47,213 nt of DNA, taken from NCBI GenBank assembly GCA_015680685.1, contig MNCI01020983.1:5779-52991 (forward strand). The letters run 5' to 3'. The position numbers and the translations under genes were made by a program. Positions 30,289-40,959 of the stretch are shown here, piece by piece; position 1 is the first letter of the stretch; the number at the start of each line of letters is the position of its first letter. The notes beneath the pieces are model-generated. The model saw only the letters and a list, made by a program, of their open reading frames with translations, was not told the DNA's origin and made no database searches. Origin of the DNA: Gnetum montanum (lineage: Eukaryota > Streptophyta > Gnetopsida > Gnetales > Gnetaceae).

Positions 30289-30383
30289 TGGACCTAAGGT
30301 GTCATAAATGTGGTTGTTACATGCATTGATATAGNCTGGACCTAAGGTGTCATAAATGTGGTTGTTACATGCATTGATATAGG
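30289..30383. other. Single-N join flanked by a 46-bp exact duplicate
   Basis: tggacctaaggtgtcataaa and the following 26 bases appear on both sides of an N at 30335. This looks like an unmerged overlap in the assembly rather than biology. Confidence 0.85.
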
Positions 30384-30583
30384 CTTCGCCTGCATCAACG
30401 TTGGTGCATTTGTATCAATGCAGATACGTCAATGGGGTTGCATCAATGCATGCCTGTCAATGTAGCCTATATACATTATGACTCATCATACCCCCACAAA
30501 TAACTAAAAACTCATCCTCAAGTGAACAAAGGTAAGATCAAGTTTTTTATAAAATTTGGAAAAGTATAGAATTTATTAACTTA

Positions 30584-30606
30584 AAAACAAACAAACAAAC
30601 AAACAG
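30584..30606. repeat. (AAAC)n microsatellite
   Basis: About five AAAC units: aaacaaacaaacaaacaaac. Confidence 0.9.
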
Positions 30607-30727
30607 AGTGACTGAATTTGAGTACTAGATTATACAGGATTACAAAATTGGTCTTCACAACAACAAAATTGGATACTTTACAAAATTCCAATAGGTACTT
30701 TTGAGTTGCCAAGGATGAGACGAATTC

Positions 30728-32560
30728 TCAAATAGTGCCTAGAGGTGAAAGCTCTTGTGATGCTAAAGGTTCTTTGTCAAATTTTGGCACTTGTAGTGAT
30801 GAAGGTAAGTAAGGCTGACTTGCTACTACTAGAGAAAGCTTGAAAGCATCCAGTAGCACTTTCATCTTCTCCTTTTTATCACATGGGTTGTATGTAGTCC
30901 ACAGGGCCTCACCAATGTGGGTTGGCATAGGGATATTCCACGGGCATGGCATTGCAGGAAATAGATCCTTGGTGTTGACAAACCATGCTGCAAATTGTTT
31001 ACATTCAATGTTGAATATCTTTATGAGGTTCTACAGCTTGTGGTAATCATTCATTCTTCTAGCCAAGTTCTCAACAGCAGACCATTCGTCAATGTATATG
31101 CTCCTAAGAACTTCAAGCTCAGTGTTGGCTATCTCCAACTGCTACTTGGTCTCCTTGTGATGCTTGAATTTCATGTATAAAAGATAGGAATTGGCCACTT
31201 GCTTCTCCAATTTTCCCCTTGCCTTCCTCTAAGTAAACTAATAAAGTTGCAGCATTCCCAAAAATTTTAGGGAATTCTTGTCCAAGGATGGACATTGTAA
31301 CTTCTTAAGCACTGGGATTTATACTTGTGGGCATCTAATTTTTTTGTTCTAAGAATAGTGGAATGATTTCCTCCAGCCAATTGATGGTCCTTATGATCTC
31401 ATTAGGATGGCTTAAGGTTGGACAGTAAGCTAATGGTTCCCATCACCTATTAAGCCCTGTTGCTACTATAGCTACTACTCATGGAATTTCTAGAACGATT
31501 TTGTAGTTGCAAGCATCTCTAGTGTGGTTTCTCTTATAGGTGGTGGTGGTGGTGGTTCCTCTTCCTACAGCTTGGTTGCTGCCTTATTCTTCATCATCTC
31601 CTACTAAGATGCAACAGAAGCATGACAAACCACATCATTGCCATAGCAGGCTATACCTCCTCTTCTACAAAGTTTTTTGATTAAGCACAGGAAGGGGAGT
31701 GTCTTTCTTCTTTTCTCATTCTCTTTACAATGCTTCTCTATCTCCATATAGATAAGCTATGGAAGGTTGACTAGGAATGTTTCACTTAGAGCAACACACA
31801 CATGGGCAAAAAAGGTTGTGACTTACTTGGTCTCATTGTGGGATTTAAGTGATAGGTCATAATTTTAAAATAAGCATGTTCTCATTTGTGAGTGCACCAT
31901 ATGCCTTACAATCTACTTCATAGCAAGGCTAGATCCACTCCTTTTTGGCCTTTGAATCTACTTGGGTCAATATTTCTACCAATGTTACCCTGGTGTTAGG
32001 CAAACTAAGGACCTATGCAATGGCCTTAACTAAGTAGAAGACTATGATGTCCTTGATCTTAACAAATGCATCTCCTTGTTGGTTGTTCCAAAACAAGTAG
32101 GTCTCCCTCATGTACCATTCTCCACTAGAGGAGAGAAAGGGCCACATGGGAGACCCCTATAATTGAGTGTAGACTTATTTTGGTGCCAACTCCAAGAAGG
32201 ATCCAAAGTTTAGTTCCTGGAAAACAAAATTTTGGACTTCCTTGGTTCTAATTTTTTCTAGTCATGCCTCTGCTAGTGTAACTTCAAGATTAGGGCTTGA
32301 CCTTAGAGCTTCATCTTGCATAGATTAGCCAGTCTTTATAGTAGAAATTTTTCAGACAAATTCAACTTTAGGCTCCTCTTGAAGAGATTCCATTGCATGT
32401 GTCAACTTGGCCTCTTGTTCTTTGGGCTACTATGGTTATTATTGCTAGCCCCTTCCTCCTCGTGGTCACTTATTCCTAGGCTAGGAAGGTCCTCTTGCTG
32501 GTGCTTCTCTCTACATTGTCATCTGTGATCACAAACGTAACCCCAAATTAGTGTTTTATT
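30728..32560 (-). pseudogene. Unrecognised ORF carried by the LARD-like LTR element
   Basis: I do not recognise this protein. One minus-strand frame stays coherent from about 32500 to 31150, then shifts once and continues to a TGA at 30728. It starts with a basic Gly/Arg- and Gln-rich segment, then a charged helical part (KEQEAKLTHAMESLQEEP), a globular-looking part with SPMWPFLSSSGEWYMRETY and FVKIKDIIVFYLVKAI, a CYEVDCKAYGALTNENML block, and a coiled coil (QLEIANTELEVLRS). The last, uninterrupted 74 codons start MPCPWNIPMPTHIGEALW. Every in-frame stop read in the main frame could come from CAA, CAG, CGA or TGG by a transition. Its position right after an LTR would suit gag, but no capsid or zinc-knuckle motif is visible. 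It could also be a captured host gene. Confidence 0.55.
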
Positions 32561-33012
32561 TAATAACCCTTAGTTCTTTTGATACCTTTCTTATTAGATT
32601 GGGTTACACCTAAGTTTATTTGCGATCTTGATAGGCTTATTATTTTAATAATCAGCTACCAAATTTCATTTGTGAGGTTTAACCCATTTCACATCAATAT
32701 TTTAATATTATTTTAATGGTTTATTTGAAAAATTTTCTAGAAGAAACCAAAGGTTTATGGCCCCCACGATGTAAAGTGTACCTCTAGTAGCTGAAGAATC
32801 GAAGAACAGGGTGAATCATGTAAGCAATGTGAGAGTTAGAGTGCTCAGAAGATCTTTGGGCTCTAAAAAGTGCAAAAACTCCTCTCTCATTTGGAAGAAA
32901 ATGATGAAAAATTAACCCAAGTGTCATGTGTATATATAATATTTTTCTACTACATTAACAGGGATGCATCAACACATCTATTTGCATTAACAAGAATGCA
33001 TTGATGCAATTG
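32530..33012 (-). promoter_or_regulatory. Possible promoter and leader of the LARD-like ORF, TGCATCA boxes
   Basis: The minus strand has TTGCATCAATGCATTC and GTTGATGCATCCC boxes (33008-32955), then TATATATACAC near 32935, and a leader. A potential intron, ACTAGAG|GTACAC near 32792 to GATCACAG|ATGACA near 32528, lies before the ORF. The boxes match those of LTR copy 3. This could be an eroded second LTR. All assignments are tentative. Confidence 0.35.
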
Positions 33013-33548
33013 TTAAGATTGATTTTTCACATAGGAAAATTGAGGGATTTCGAAAGAGTTTGGAAGTGGAACAAGAGTCCAAATGAAGCTAGAAAAGTAG
33101 AAAAGTATGGCAAACATGGAAGAGGGTATTAAATTTGTTGGGAAAGAAGATTGAATTAGATTTGGATAAAATGTGGATGCTAAAATAATGCAAAATTGAA
33201 TGTTCAAAAGATGTAATGATGGAAATGATTACAAACATGACTAAGGGATAGGAAGTTTAACTTGAAAAAGACCAGGGGGTATGCAAGTAGGTCCTCCCCA
33301 AAGCAAGTTAATACCATTAATGCCCTTGCATGTCCTCATCCCAAGGAGTCTGTAGGCACCAAGAATGATTAATGATCTTAGAAAGTCAAAAAGTAAATCC
33401 ATGTGAGAGATCTTTGAAGGATTATGATAAACCAAAATAGACATATTAATTGACCATGATAAGAGGCAATAAGGTGGTCAATGATGAGAGTAGAGTGATG
33501 GAAGAGAGAGATTGTTAAGAGGATCTTGCATCTCGATCACATAAAGTC

Positions 33549-34391
33549 TGATGAGCTGTGAGTTACCCCTATACCCAACCATACGAATATAAGCGTTCAC
33601 GCGTGATTTGGTTGAACTCTAAGGATTAAGTGCTTATGCACCTATCCAGAACAAGGATGAGTTATGTAGTCGTTGTCTTCCCAAGCATACTTGTAAGGCA
33701 CAATTGTATGGTTAAGTAAACTTGAGGTGTGATTTTTATGTTTTTCTTTTATATTTTCTATCCTAGTCTCCTAAGTGTGTGCAATGAAAATATTTAATTA
33801 ACTAATGGGTTTTGTAACTCTAATGTGAATCAAATCCTAACACCAGCATTCGTTCCCACTCTCCGGACACATCCTGAACTAGTGTAACACTACTGGGATT
33901 ACCAAGTGTTCCACGTATGCTTGAAGTGGTCGTGTTGAGTGTGCTAATTCATCAATAATTGATAATTAATAATTCTATGGAAATAACATTAATTAACTAC
34001 TAAAAGCATCAAATAACAGTAAATAACATTAAATGTAATAATTAAGCTATTCTGAATGTTGCAAGTTTTATCACAAAGTTTGTCTTTATTTCCAAACACA
34101 AGGTGTGCTTAGGTACACAATGTTCAAATAAAGATTCGTTCACTCTATGACTCTTACTGCAAGCACTCAGAAATAATTCTAACTCTAGAATAGAAAAACT
34201 GCAAGAGTTCAGCTAAGGGACTGAAAAACTACCCCCCAAGACCAAGCGCCCCTATCTCTTATTTATAGCCAATGAGACAGGCTTTGACATTGTGTGTCCG
34301 ATGTCACTTGGCCCATCCGATATCGCATATCCAATATTGAGGATCCGATATCATGGGTCCAATATCGGGTCATTCATTTGGTGACTCATCA
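33549..34391 (-). mobile_element. LTR copy 2 of the GATATC-palindrome family, minus orientation
   Basis: 843 bp with borders tgatgag...actcatca on the plus strand. On the minus strand it starts with TGATGAGTCACC, has boxes CCGATATTGG, ATGATATCGGAT and GCGATATCGGAT (34371-34305), then GGCTATAAATAAGAG (34270-34256). It continues with AGAGTTAGAATTATTTC, GTGCTTGCAGTAAGAGTC and AGTGAACGAATCTTTATT, landmarks shared with LTR copy 4. Confidence 0.75.
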
Positions 34392-35429
34392 TACCCCCAT
34401 GACTAAATGAAAACTAGTCCTCAAGTTCCTTACAAAATATTGGAAAGGTATGGGATTATTGACTGAATGACAACTGACGATAACATGAAATTATAAACTT
34501 AAAGTGCGTGATGAATGGATTGACAACGTATTATAGCATTGGTGTTCATAACCATTGTGGTGAACACTGTACATAGATGACATCTATTCCCTCATTTGAC
34601 AACTTGAAGAGAGAGAGAGAAAAGAAAATGAGGTGCATTGTTACTAATGTCAAAAATGTGCACACTGTTGTTCATCCATGGCCACATGACTCAGCTTGTT
34701 CCTTTCGTAAATGCTCTTACTCTAGTCCATCCATAGTGCTCCCTTCTATCCTAGTCTATTTTTCATGTGATTGCCATTTGCGCACACAACACAATCACAA
34801 ATTAGCAAGGATAGATAAGACATAATACATTTGATACCTTGCCTTGATATGACATACATTGGCTAGGTTGTGGGTATGGTAGATACTGGGTTAGAGGTTT
34901 GTAACTGATAACTACCCAAGGTGTAGGGGTAAGATAAGTAATGGAATGAAAATTTTACGACAAGCCCCCACAACTAAGAGCGAACCTCTAGTAGTAATAA
35001 GATGGAAAACAAAAGAAAAAGGAAGATAATAGAAATAACAATGGTGAAGCCAATAAAAATGCATAGAAGGGAAGAGAAAAACAAAAACAGATGTCATGGA
35101 TAGGGTGAAATAAGAAATAGTTTATTGCAAGAAATTTTTAAGAGAAAGAACTTAACAATTGCACTAAAAAGGAATGCCAGTGGGTCCTCCCCAAAGTAGG
35201 CTTATGCCCTTTCTGCCCTAACAAACCCACAAACCAAAGAGTCCGTAGGCTCTAGGAATGACATATGGAGACAACAGTTAAGAATTCACCCACAAGAATC
35301 TACCAAAGAATAACAATGCACCAACTAAGATATAGACTAATCATAAAATTGGCAATGAGGTAGAATACGGGAAGCAAGATGGAAGAGAAGAGAGAATGGA
35401 ATGGAATCCCGAAATCAAGGTTGTGTAAA
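34392..35429 (-). mobile_element. Internal fragment of a related LTR element
   Basis: It begins next to LTR copy 2 with tacccccatgac (polypurine tract on the minus strand) and ccttcaag-like sequence also found right of LTR copy 3. At 35175-35250 and 35415-35429 it resembles the leader next to LTR copy 2 (33270-33350 and 33540-33548), sharing ggtcctccccaaag, gagtc(c/t)gtaggc and taaagtc. No coding motif is visible. Confidence 0.5.
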
Positions 35430-36419
35430 GTCCCTTGTGTATTATGTGGTTAAGGTAACTTAATAAAATTCAATCTAGATCCAGATTAAAACTAACCATA
35501 TCCAGTGACCTCGCATCAACACACTTGACCAACCCATCCTCCTGAAGCAACTAGAATGCTTTCATAGAGCAACCACCATTTCAAAAAGAGAAGAATAGAG
35601 AAATAAGAAGTGAGAAAGGGCCTTAGTTAGAGGGAACCTTCAACCATGGGTAACATGTCTTTCTAGTGCCATAACCAGTGCTTGTAGCCCATATTCCTTT
35701 ATTATGTCTAATGGGTGTGCTTTGAATTTTCACCCATTTTTTTGAGTGAGAACCATACCATGCAAAGAATTATTTGATTTATTCAACTTCTTGATATTAG
35801 TCAATAGCAAAATGGTGGAAATCCTATGAAAAACATTCAAGCACCCAAGAGAATAGCTAGCACAAATGCATCGAATCCCCTTGAAGTCACACCCTTTTTG
35901 ATCCATTTGAAACTTTGCTTGGTTTGAAAAATACCAAGCCAAAAATTCATTAATAGGTTTGATTAGAAAAAAAGGATAGTACACTTCCAAAACAAAGGAA
36001 GACCATAGAGTTGAATGGATGAATGGATGATGTGGACTCATTGCCTATTTTATCAAAAGAAACCATATCCTAGCATTGGCATTAAAAGTCAAAGGTAAAA
36101 ACCAAACATTAGCAATCAACATCATTATAGTACAACCCACCATCATGAGCACTTACTATGTGATGAGTGAAAATAAATAAAAAAAATGTAATAGAAAGAA
36201 AAATAGCATAAATGTTAACAATGGTGTAAAACAAAAATAAGTAAAAATGAAAAATGTGTAAAACAAAACAAAATAAAAGAAACTGAGGGCTTAGAATAAT
36301 TAGCATTGGTGGGCATCTTCCCCATGACTGAGTTGGAAGGAGGAGATCCAAAATAATGAGTAGGGCTGTCCATCAATAGAGGTAGTGTTAGTACTGGCCA
36401 TTTTGGGCTCATGGAAAGG
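35430..36419. other. No gene seen; probably gypsy 3' non-coding DNA
   Basis: A 103-codon minus-strand open frame (35730-36041) has no motif. Position between an integrase tail on the right and an LTR on the left suggests the 3' untranslated part of a minus-strand gypsy element. Confidence 0.4.
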
Positions 36420-36805
36420 TTTGGTTTGCTAGATGTTGACCAATAATTTCTTATCTAGGCTTCTAGGTTTATAGATCATCATGGCCCCTGAAGGAAAAGT
36501 TTCATGAATGATATAAGGTCATTCCCATAGCGTTTGAAATTTAGTTTGTTATGGCACATGTGCGAGATTCCAATAAAGAACCCTATCTCATGGTTGGTAT
36601 TTGACTTTTCTAATTCTTAGGTCATGACATCATTTGTTGAAGGCCTTGTGCAATTCGTTGGATGATAGGGCGACTAATCGATTTTCATCTAGCAAGTTAA
36701 GATTTATTAACCTTTCTTTTTGTGCTAAACTAAGGTCAAGGTTAAGGTTACATGCTATAGATAGTGTATGGAGCTCAGCTTGGATAGGAAGTAGGATTTG
36801 ATCCA
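36420..36805 (-). pseudogene. Gypsy integrase C-terminal remnant, minus strand
   Basis: The minus strand reads MDQILLPIQAELHTLS, then a long helix, then LLDENRLVALSSNELHKAFNK, a DRVLYWNL block and PYIIHETFPSGA. This is the typical end of plant gypsy integrases: an 'ILPIE..iPsLR' block, 'iDEkRl.A', 'rafnk.v', 'GDlVL', then 'W.GPYvi.e'. Five in-frame stops are read, each explained by a transition. The catalytic core is missing, cut off at about 36806 by the plus-strand RT block. Confidence 0.75.
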
Positions 36806-36810
36806 TGTTT

Positions 36811-39800
36811 AGTAAAGCATAACATCATACTTGACCCTAGTATCAAACCGGTTAAACAAAAGGTACACAAGATTAGACTAGATTTGGCCTTAGTATTTTG
36901 TGATGATATTGTGAAGCTTTACCAAGTTGATTTTATTTGTGCCATCAATTATGCAAATTGGGTATCTAACATAGTGGTAGTCCCTAGGAAAAATGGGAGT
37001 ATTTGCATCTATATTAATTTTGGTAACCTCAACAAGGCAACTATTAAGGATGATTTTTTGTCATCTAATATTGATGAAATCATTGATACTATGTCTAGAC
37101 ATGCCTTGTTATCGTTTATGAATGGATTCTTAAAATATAACCAAGTTCAAATTAATCCAGAGAATCAACTATACACAATCTTCATGACCCCTTGGGGAAC
37201 CTTTTATTATACCATGATGTCATTTAGTTTAAAGAATAGAAGAGCAACCTATCAATGGGCCATGACCTACATTTTTAGCAATTACATGCTTGGGTTATTT
37301 AATGATTTTGTTGATGATATAGCTATCAAGTCCAAGATGGCCAACAACCATGCACATGACTTAACCCTAGTATTACAACAATGTCTCAAGCATGAGCTTA
37401 GAATTAATTCAAAAAAGTATGTCTTCAATGTCAAAACTAGTAAAATGCTTGATTTCATAGTATCCAAAGAAGGAATACATGTCAATCCTGAGAAGGTTAA
37501 GGTCATAACCAATCTATCACTATCTAGCAATCTTAGGGAACTATGAGGTTTACAAGGTAGATTGCAATTCATTCGTAGGTTCATCTCAAGGCTCACAGAT
37601 AAGGTATAATTTATGAAACACTTGCTTAAGAAAGGAGTTTACTATGAGTGGATTGACTAATGTCAAGAATCCTTTGACAACACTGAGTAATAGTTGGTCC
37701 AATTGCCTAGCTTTCATCCTCCTCTGAAAGATAATCATATCTTGCAATCTCTAAAGCCTTCATAGCCTCTTTGCTCTGTCAAAAATGAGAGGATGGAGTA
37801 GAACTACCTATCTACTACTTAAGCTATGCATTGGTTGCTTATGAGACTTGATACAATAAGGTTCAGAAGTAGTGCCTAGCCCTAGTCTTCTCTTTGAAGA
37901 AGTAGAAACACTACCTCTTTAGGAGCCAAGTAATGTCATAGTTATAGACAACATACTAAGAGCTATAACAACCAATATATATATAAGAGTAGTTAAATAG
38001 CTCATTGGAAAGTGATAATAGCTTAGTTTGATCTACATTATATCTTCCAAGCCTTAATGAAAGGCTTATCTATAGACATGTAATTCATAACTTTCCTAGT
38101 TGAAGACAATGTAATCATAAATTATAAATTCTTAGATGAGTACATTAACATTGTCGATAAAGTACTTGAGGGATATGAGGCCATCATGCACTTTGATAAA
38201 GCTCAACTATCCATGGAGCTAGTATTGCCACCATTATAATTCTACCCTCTAGCAAGATCCACCCTTTTACCTATCATTTCTAATTTCCATGCATGCACCA
38301 ACAACATAGTGAAATAGAAAGGATTAATTAAAGCAATGATTGTAGCTCATAACCTTAGAAGTATACATCTAATGATAAAGGATGATTCAAAACTTGTAGT
38401 TAATCAAGTGATAGAAGTTTATGCATGCAATGCTAAACATTTATAATATTATTATGATCTACCCAAAAAACTCATGTTGTAGTTTACAGATGTTGGTATC
38501 CAACATAATTTCCAAATCGAGAACATCCTAGCTGATGCCATTGTAACCTTAGCCCTAAGTGTAACATCAAATGTGTTTAGTAAGTTACCCTTCTTAATGG
38601 ACAACTATGCTTTGATCATCATGCAAAACATTAAAGATCCCTCTATAGCTACCATCAATAATACCCCTCAAGAAGAGTAGTATGATGACATTACGTATTA
38701 CCTAATGCAAGGTGAACCTCCAAAAAACCAAACTACCTCTTAAAATGATGTTGTACATAAACAAGCAAAGAAATATGTCATGGTAGTCGATAACAAATTA
38801 TGTTAAAGGTCCTATCATGATGTATTGTTAGTGTGCTTGGGCAAAATCAAAGCTTGCATAGTCCTTGAGTAGATTCACAAGGACATATATGGGAGACATA
38901 TAGGACCTAGAGCCATCGCCACAAAGATTAGATGATTAGGATACTACTAGTCCTATATGGAATGTAACAACCTATAGAAGGTTAAGACCTTTGATTCCTA
39001 TTAATGGTATAGTAACTTAATACATGTGCCACCAACTGAGTTACATACCACTTAGATAACATGGCCATTCTAATAGTGGGAAATCGACATAGTTGGACCA
39101 AATGCCTAAATTCTTTATATGGCATAGTTTCGTCATCACCAAAATCTAGTATTTTTCAAAGTGGATTGAAGCTATCCCTCTCAAAAAAAAAAATGTAAAA
39201 AGTCTATAAGTTTATCTTGGATAACATGGTATTCCATTTTGGCTTACCTTTGACAATCATTATAGATAATGAACCATAATTTAGTAGCCAAGAAAGACAT
39301 GCCTTTTATGAAAAACTAAACATTAAGCATTCCTTTTCATCACCTTACTATTCACAAGCCAATGGCCAAGCTGAGGCCAACAACAAGGTCATTGTAAACT
39401 TCTTAAATAAGATTTTAAACAATGGTAAACACAAATGACATGAACAATTACTATATGCACTATGGACCTATAGGACAACCTTAAGCATTATAACTAGAGC
39501 CACCTCATATAGCATGGTTTATGGATCTAAAGTTATTTTACCTTATGAGTTGTAGGTACCATCCTTAAGGGTAGCTCTAACTAACCTCATCAATGATGAG
39601 TAGACTAAAGAGTTCCATACCATAAACCTTAATTTGGTGGAGGAAAGGTGAATACAAACACTCACCAATATTGAGTGATACTAAGAGTAACAAAACTAAT
39701 AGCATCATCATGATCTAAATAGGAAGAAATTTAAGGAAGGAGACCTTATCCTCAAAGTCATTCATGAACATGCGGACAAGTTCTAAGATAATTGGAAAGG

Positions 39801-39913
39801 ATTTTTCTTGGTCATCAAATCTTATGACAATGGAGCATTAAAATTGACAAACATGGATGAGAATGAATCGGCCAACCTAGTCAACCATTCCTATCTCAAA
39901 CCATATTTCATCT
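36811..39913 (+). pseudogene. Ty3/gypsy pol block: reverse transcriptase, RNase H, integrase
   Basis: RT starts at DPSIKPVKQK (about 36825) and runs uninterrupted to 37546, with NYANWVSNIVVVPRKNG, MTPWGTFYYTMMSFSLKN and the active-site box FVDDIAIKS. RNase H (about 37750-38450) is shattered. The integrase keeps GYYWSY..ECN (about 38940), WEIDIVGP (39080), KWIEAI, FGLPLTIIIDNEP (39235) and HSFSSPYYSQANGQAEANNK (39330), then EGDLILKVIHEH and a final LVNHSYLKPYFI before TAA at about 39911. Catalytic Asp and Glu of the integrase core are visible. Dozens of stops inactivate it. Protease and gag do not precede it; a gag-protease block follows it instead. Confidence 0.85.
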
Positions 39914-40700
39914 AACATTAAGTTATTTTTTGTAGCCTTTATTTTCCTTTATTCTCATGTTGGATGAATAATTAGCATTGGTAACATTAGTAACCTACAA
40001 CATTCAAGCCTGCATAAGCCTTTGCCTCTTTTTAGCCTTTTACAAAGACTATAAATTTTGTATGAATTTGCATAGCATGACACAAAGTTCACATGTTCTA
40101 TTAATTGTGACCAATGATGGCCTACATGCTCTCATTGACTCATGAAATCTTTTGTAAACACATGTATTCTTTAACATGTTTGATTATCCTCTTGGAGTTG
40201 TGCCTGCAGGATGAGCTTGAAATCATCACCAGGGCATGATCTGTTGTAAAGGGTGAGTTGCCATGTGACCTCGATATATGGGATTTAGTTAGCTTGTTTA
40301 ATATTTTCAATAGTACTTACCTCACATCATCTTCATTACCCCTCTTGAGCCATAACATTGTAGCCAAATCATAGCTTTCCTTGCCTTGCCAACAATGAAA
40401 ACCTATGTTTGACATCCATGCATCATGACTACATGACATCTCATTTAACATGCCCTATTGCTATCAAATTTGCTGAATGTAACACATCTCATTCAATGAG
40501 AAAAAAAATATTCAACCTTAACAATAAAAATTAATGAAGGTTTTAATTCCACAAAAAAAAAGGGAGAGGAGGTAGAAAATTCCAAGAATGCAAAAAGACC
40601 AATGTAGCCTCAAGTTAAGCAATTCAATAGCTTTCTTTCTCTCTTAAAAGAAAAAAAGAGTGAAATCCAAGTGGCCAAAGAAGCATATTACCAAGTGTTG
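39914..40700 (+). other. Non-coding 3' part of gypsy block, no clear LTR
   Basis: Pyrimidine-rich and AT-rich DNA after integrase. A purine run aaaaaaaaagggagaggagg (40552-40571) could be a polypurine tract. No LTR family landmark such as a GATATC box or TATAAATA was found. Confidence 0.4.
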
Positions 40701-40959
40701 GTTCCTCCAAACATGATTGAGTAACTAATAGTTCCTAGAGTAAAGTATGAGAATCTCTTCAAATCAACAATCATGGCATCACTATACCATAGTCATGAGG
40801 TCAATATTTGGGATTCTTTGTTAGCTCATGTGACCATTCTCCAATAGCCAATGTAGCCATTATCTCATCCCAAACTCTCAACATCCTATTGTTACCTTAT
40901 TTCACCTTTATTATTGACACTTCAGCTTTAAGTTAAATTGTCTTGTATGGAATCTTTTG

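Larger units (their letters stand above)
29448..30488 (-). mobile_element. LTR copy 3 (minus), with TGCATCA-type U3 boxes
   Basis: The right border ...tgactcatca (30488) is followed by tacccccac, the complement of a GGGGGTA polypurine tract, as in LTR copy 2. Landmarks shared with copy 2 include acttgaa(g/a)tggtcgt, attctaactct and ggattaccaagtg. Instead of GATATC boxes the region upstream of transcription has tgcatcaacgttggtgca, tcaatgcaga and tgcatcaatgca. It contains a 156-bp tandem duplication and a single-N join. The left border is approximate because it abuts LTR copy 1. Confidence 0.65.
29448..34391 (-). mobile_element. LARD-like LTR element: LTR copy 2 - internal ORF - LTR copy 3
   Basis: Two same-orientation family LTRs (33549-34391 and about 29448-30488) enclose about 3.06 kb with a proper polypurine tract at the 3' LTR. 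The interior has no reverse transcriptase, integrase or protease that I can detect, only the unidentified ORF at 30728-32560. It would depend on another element's enzymes. The two LTRs have different upstream boxes and a second polypurine tract lies right of LTR copy 2, so the unit may come from recombination between tandem elements. Confidence 0.5.

Noticed and set aside
37282-37596. 104-codon minus-strand open frame
   Set aside because: Antisense to the clear plus-strand gypsy RT with the FVDD box.
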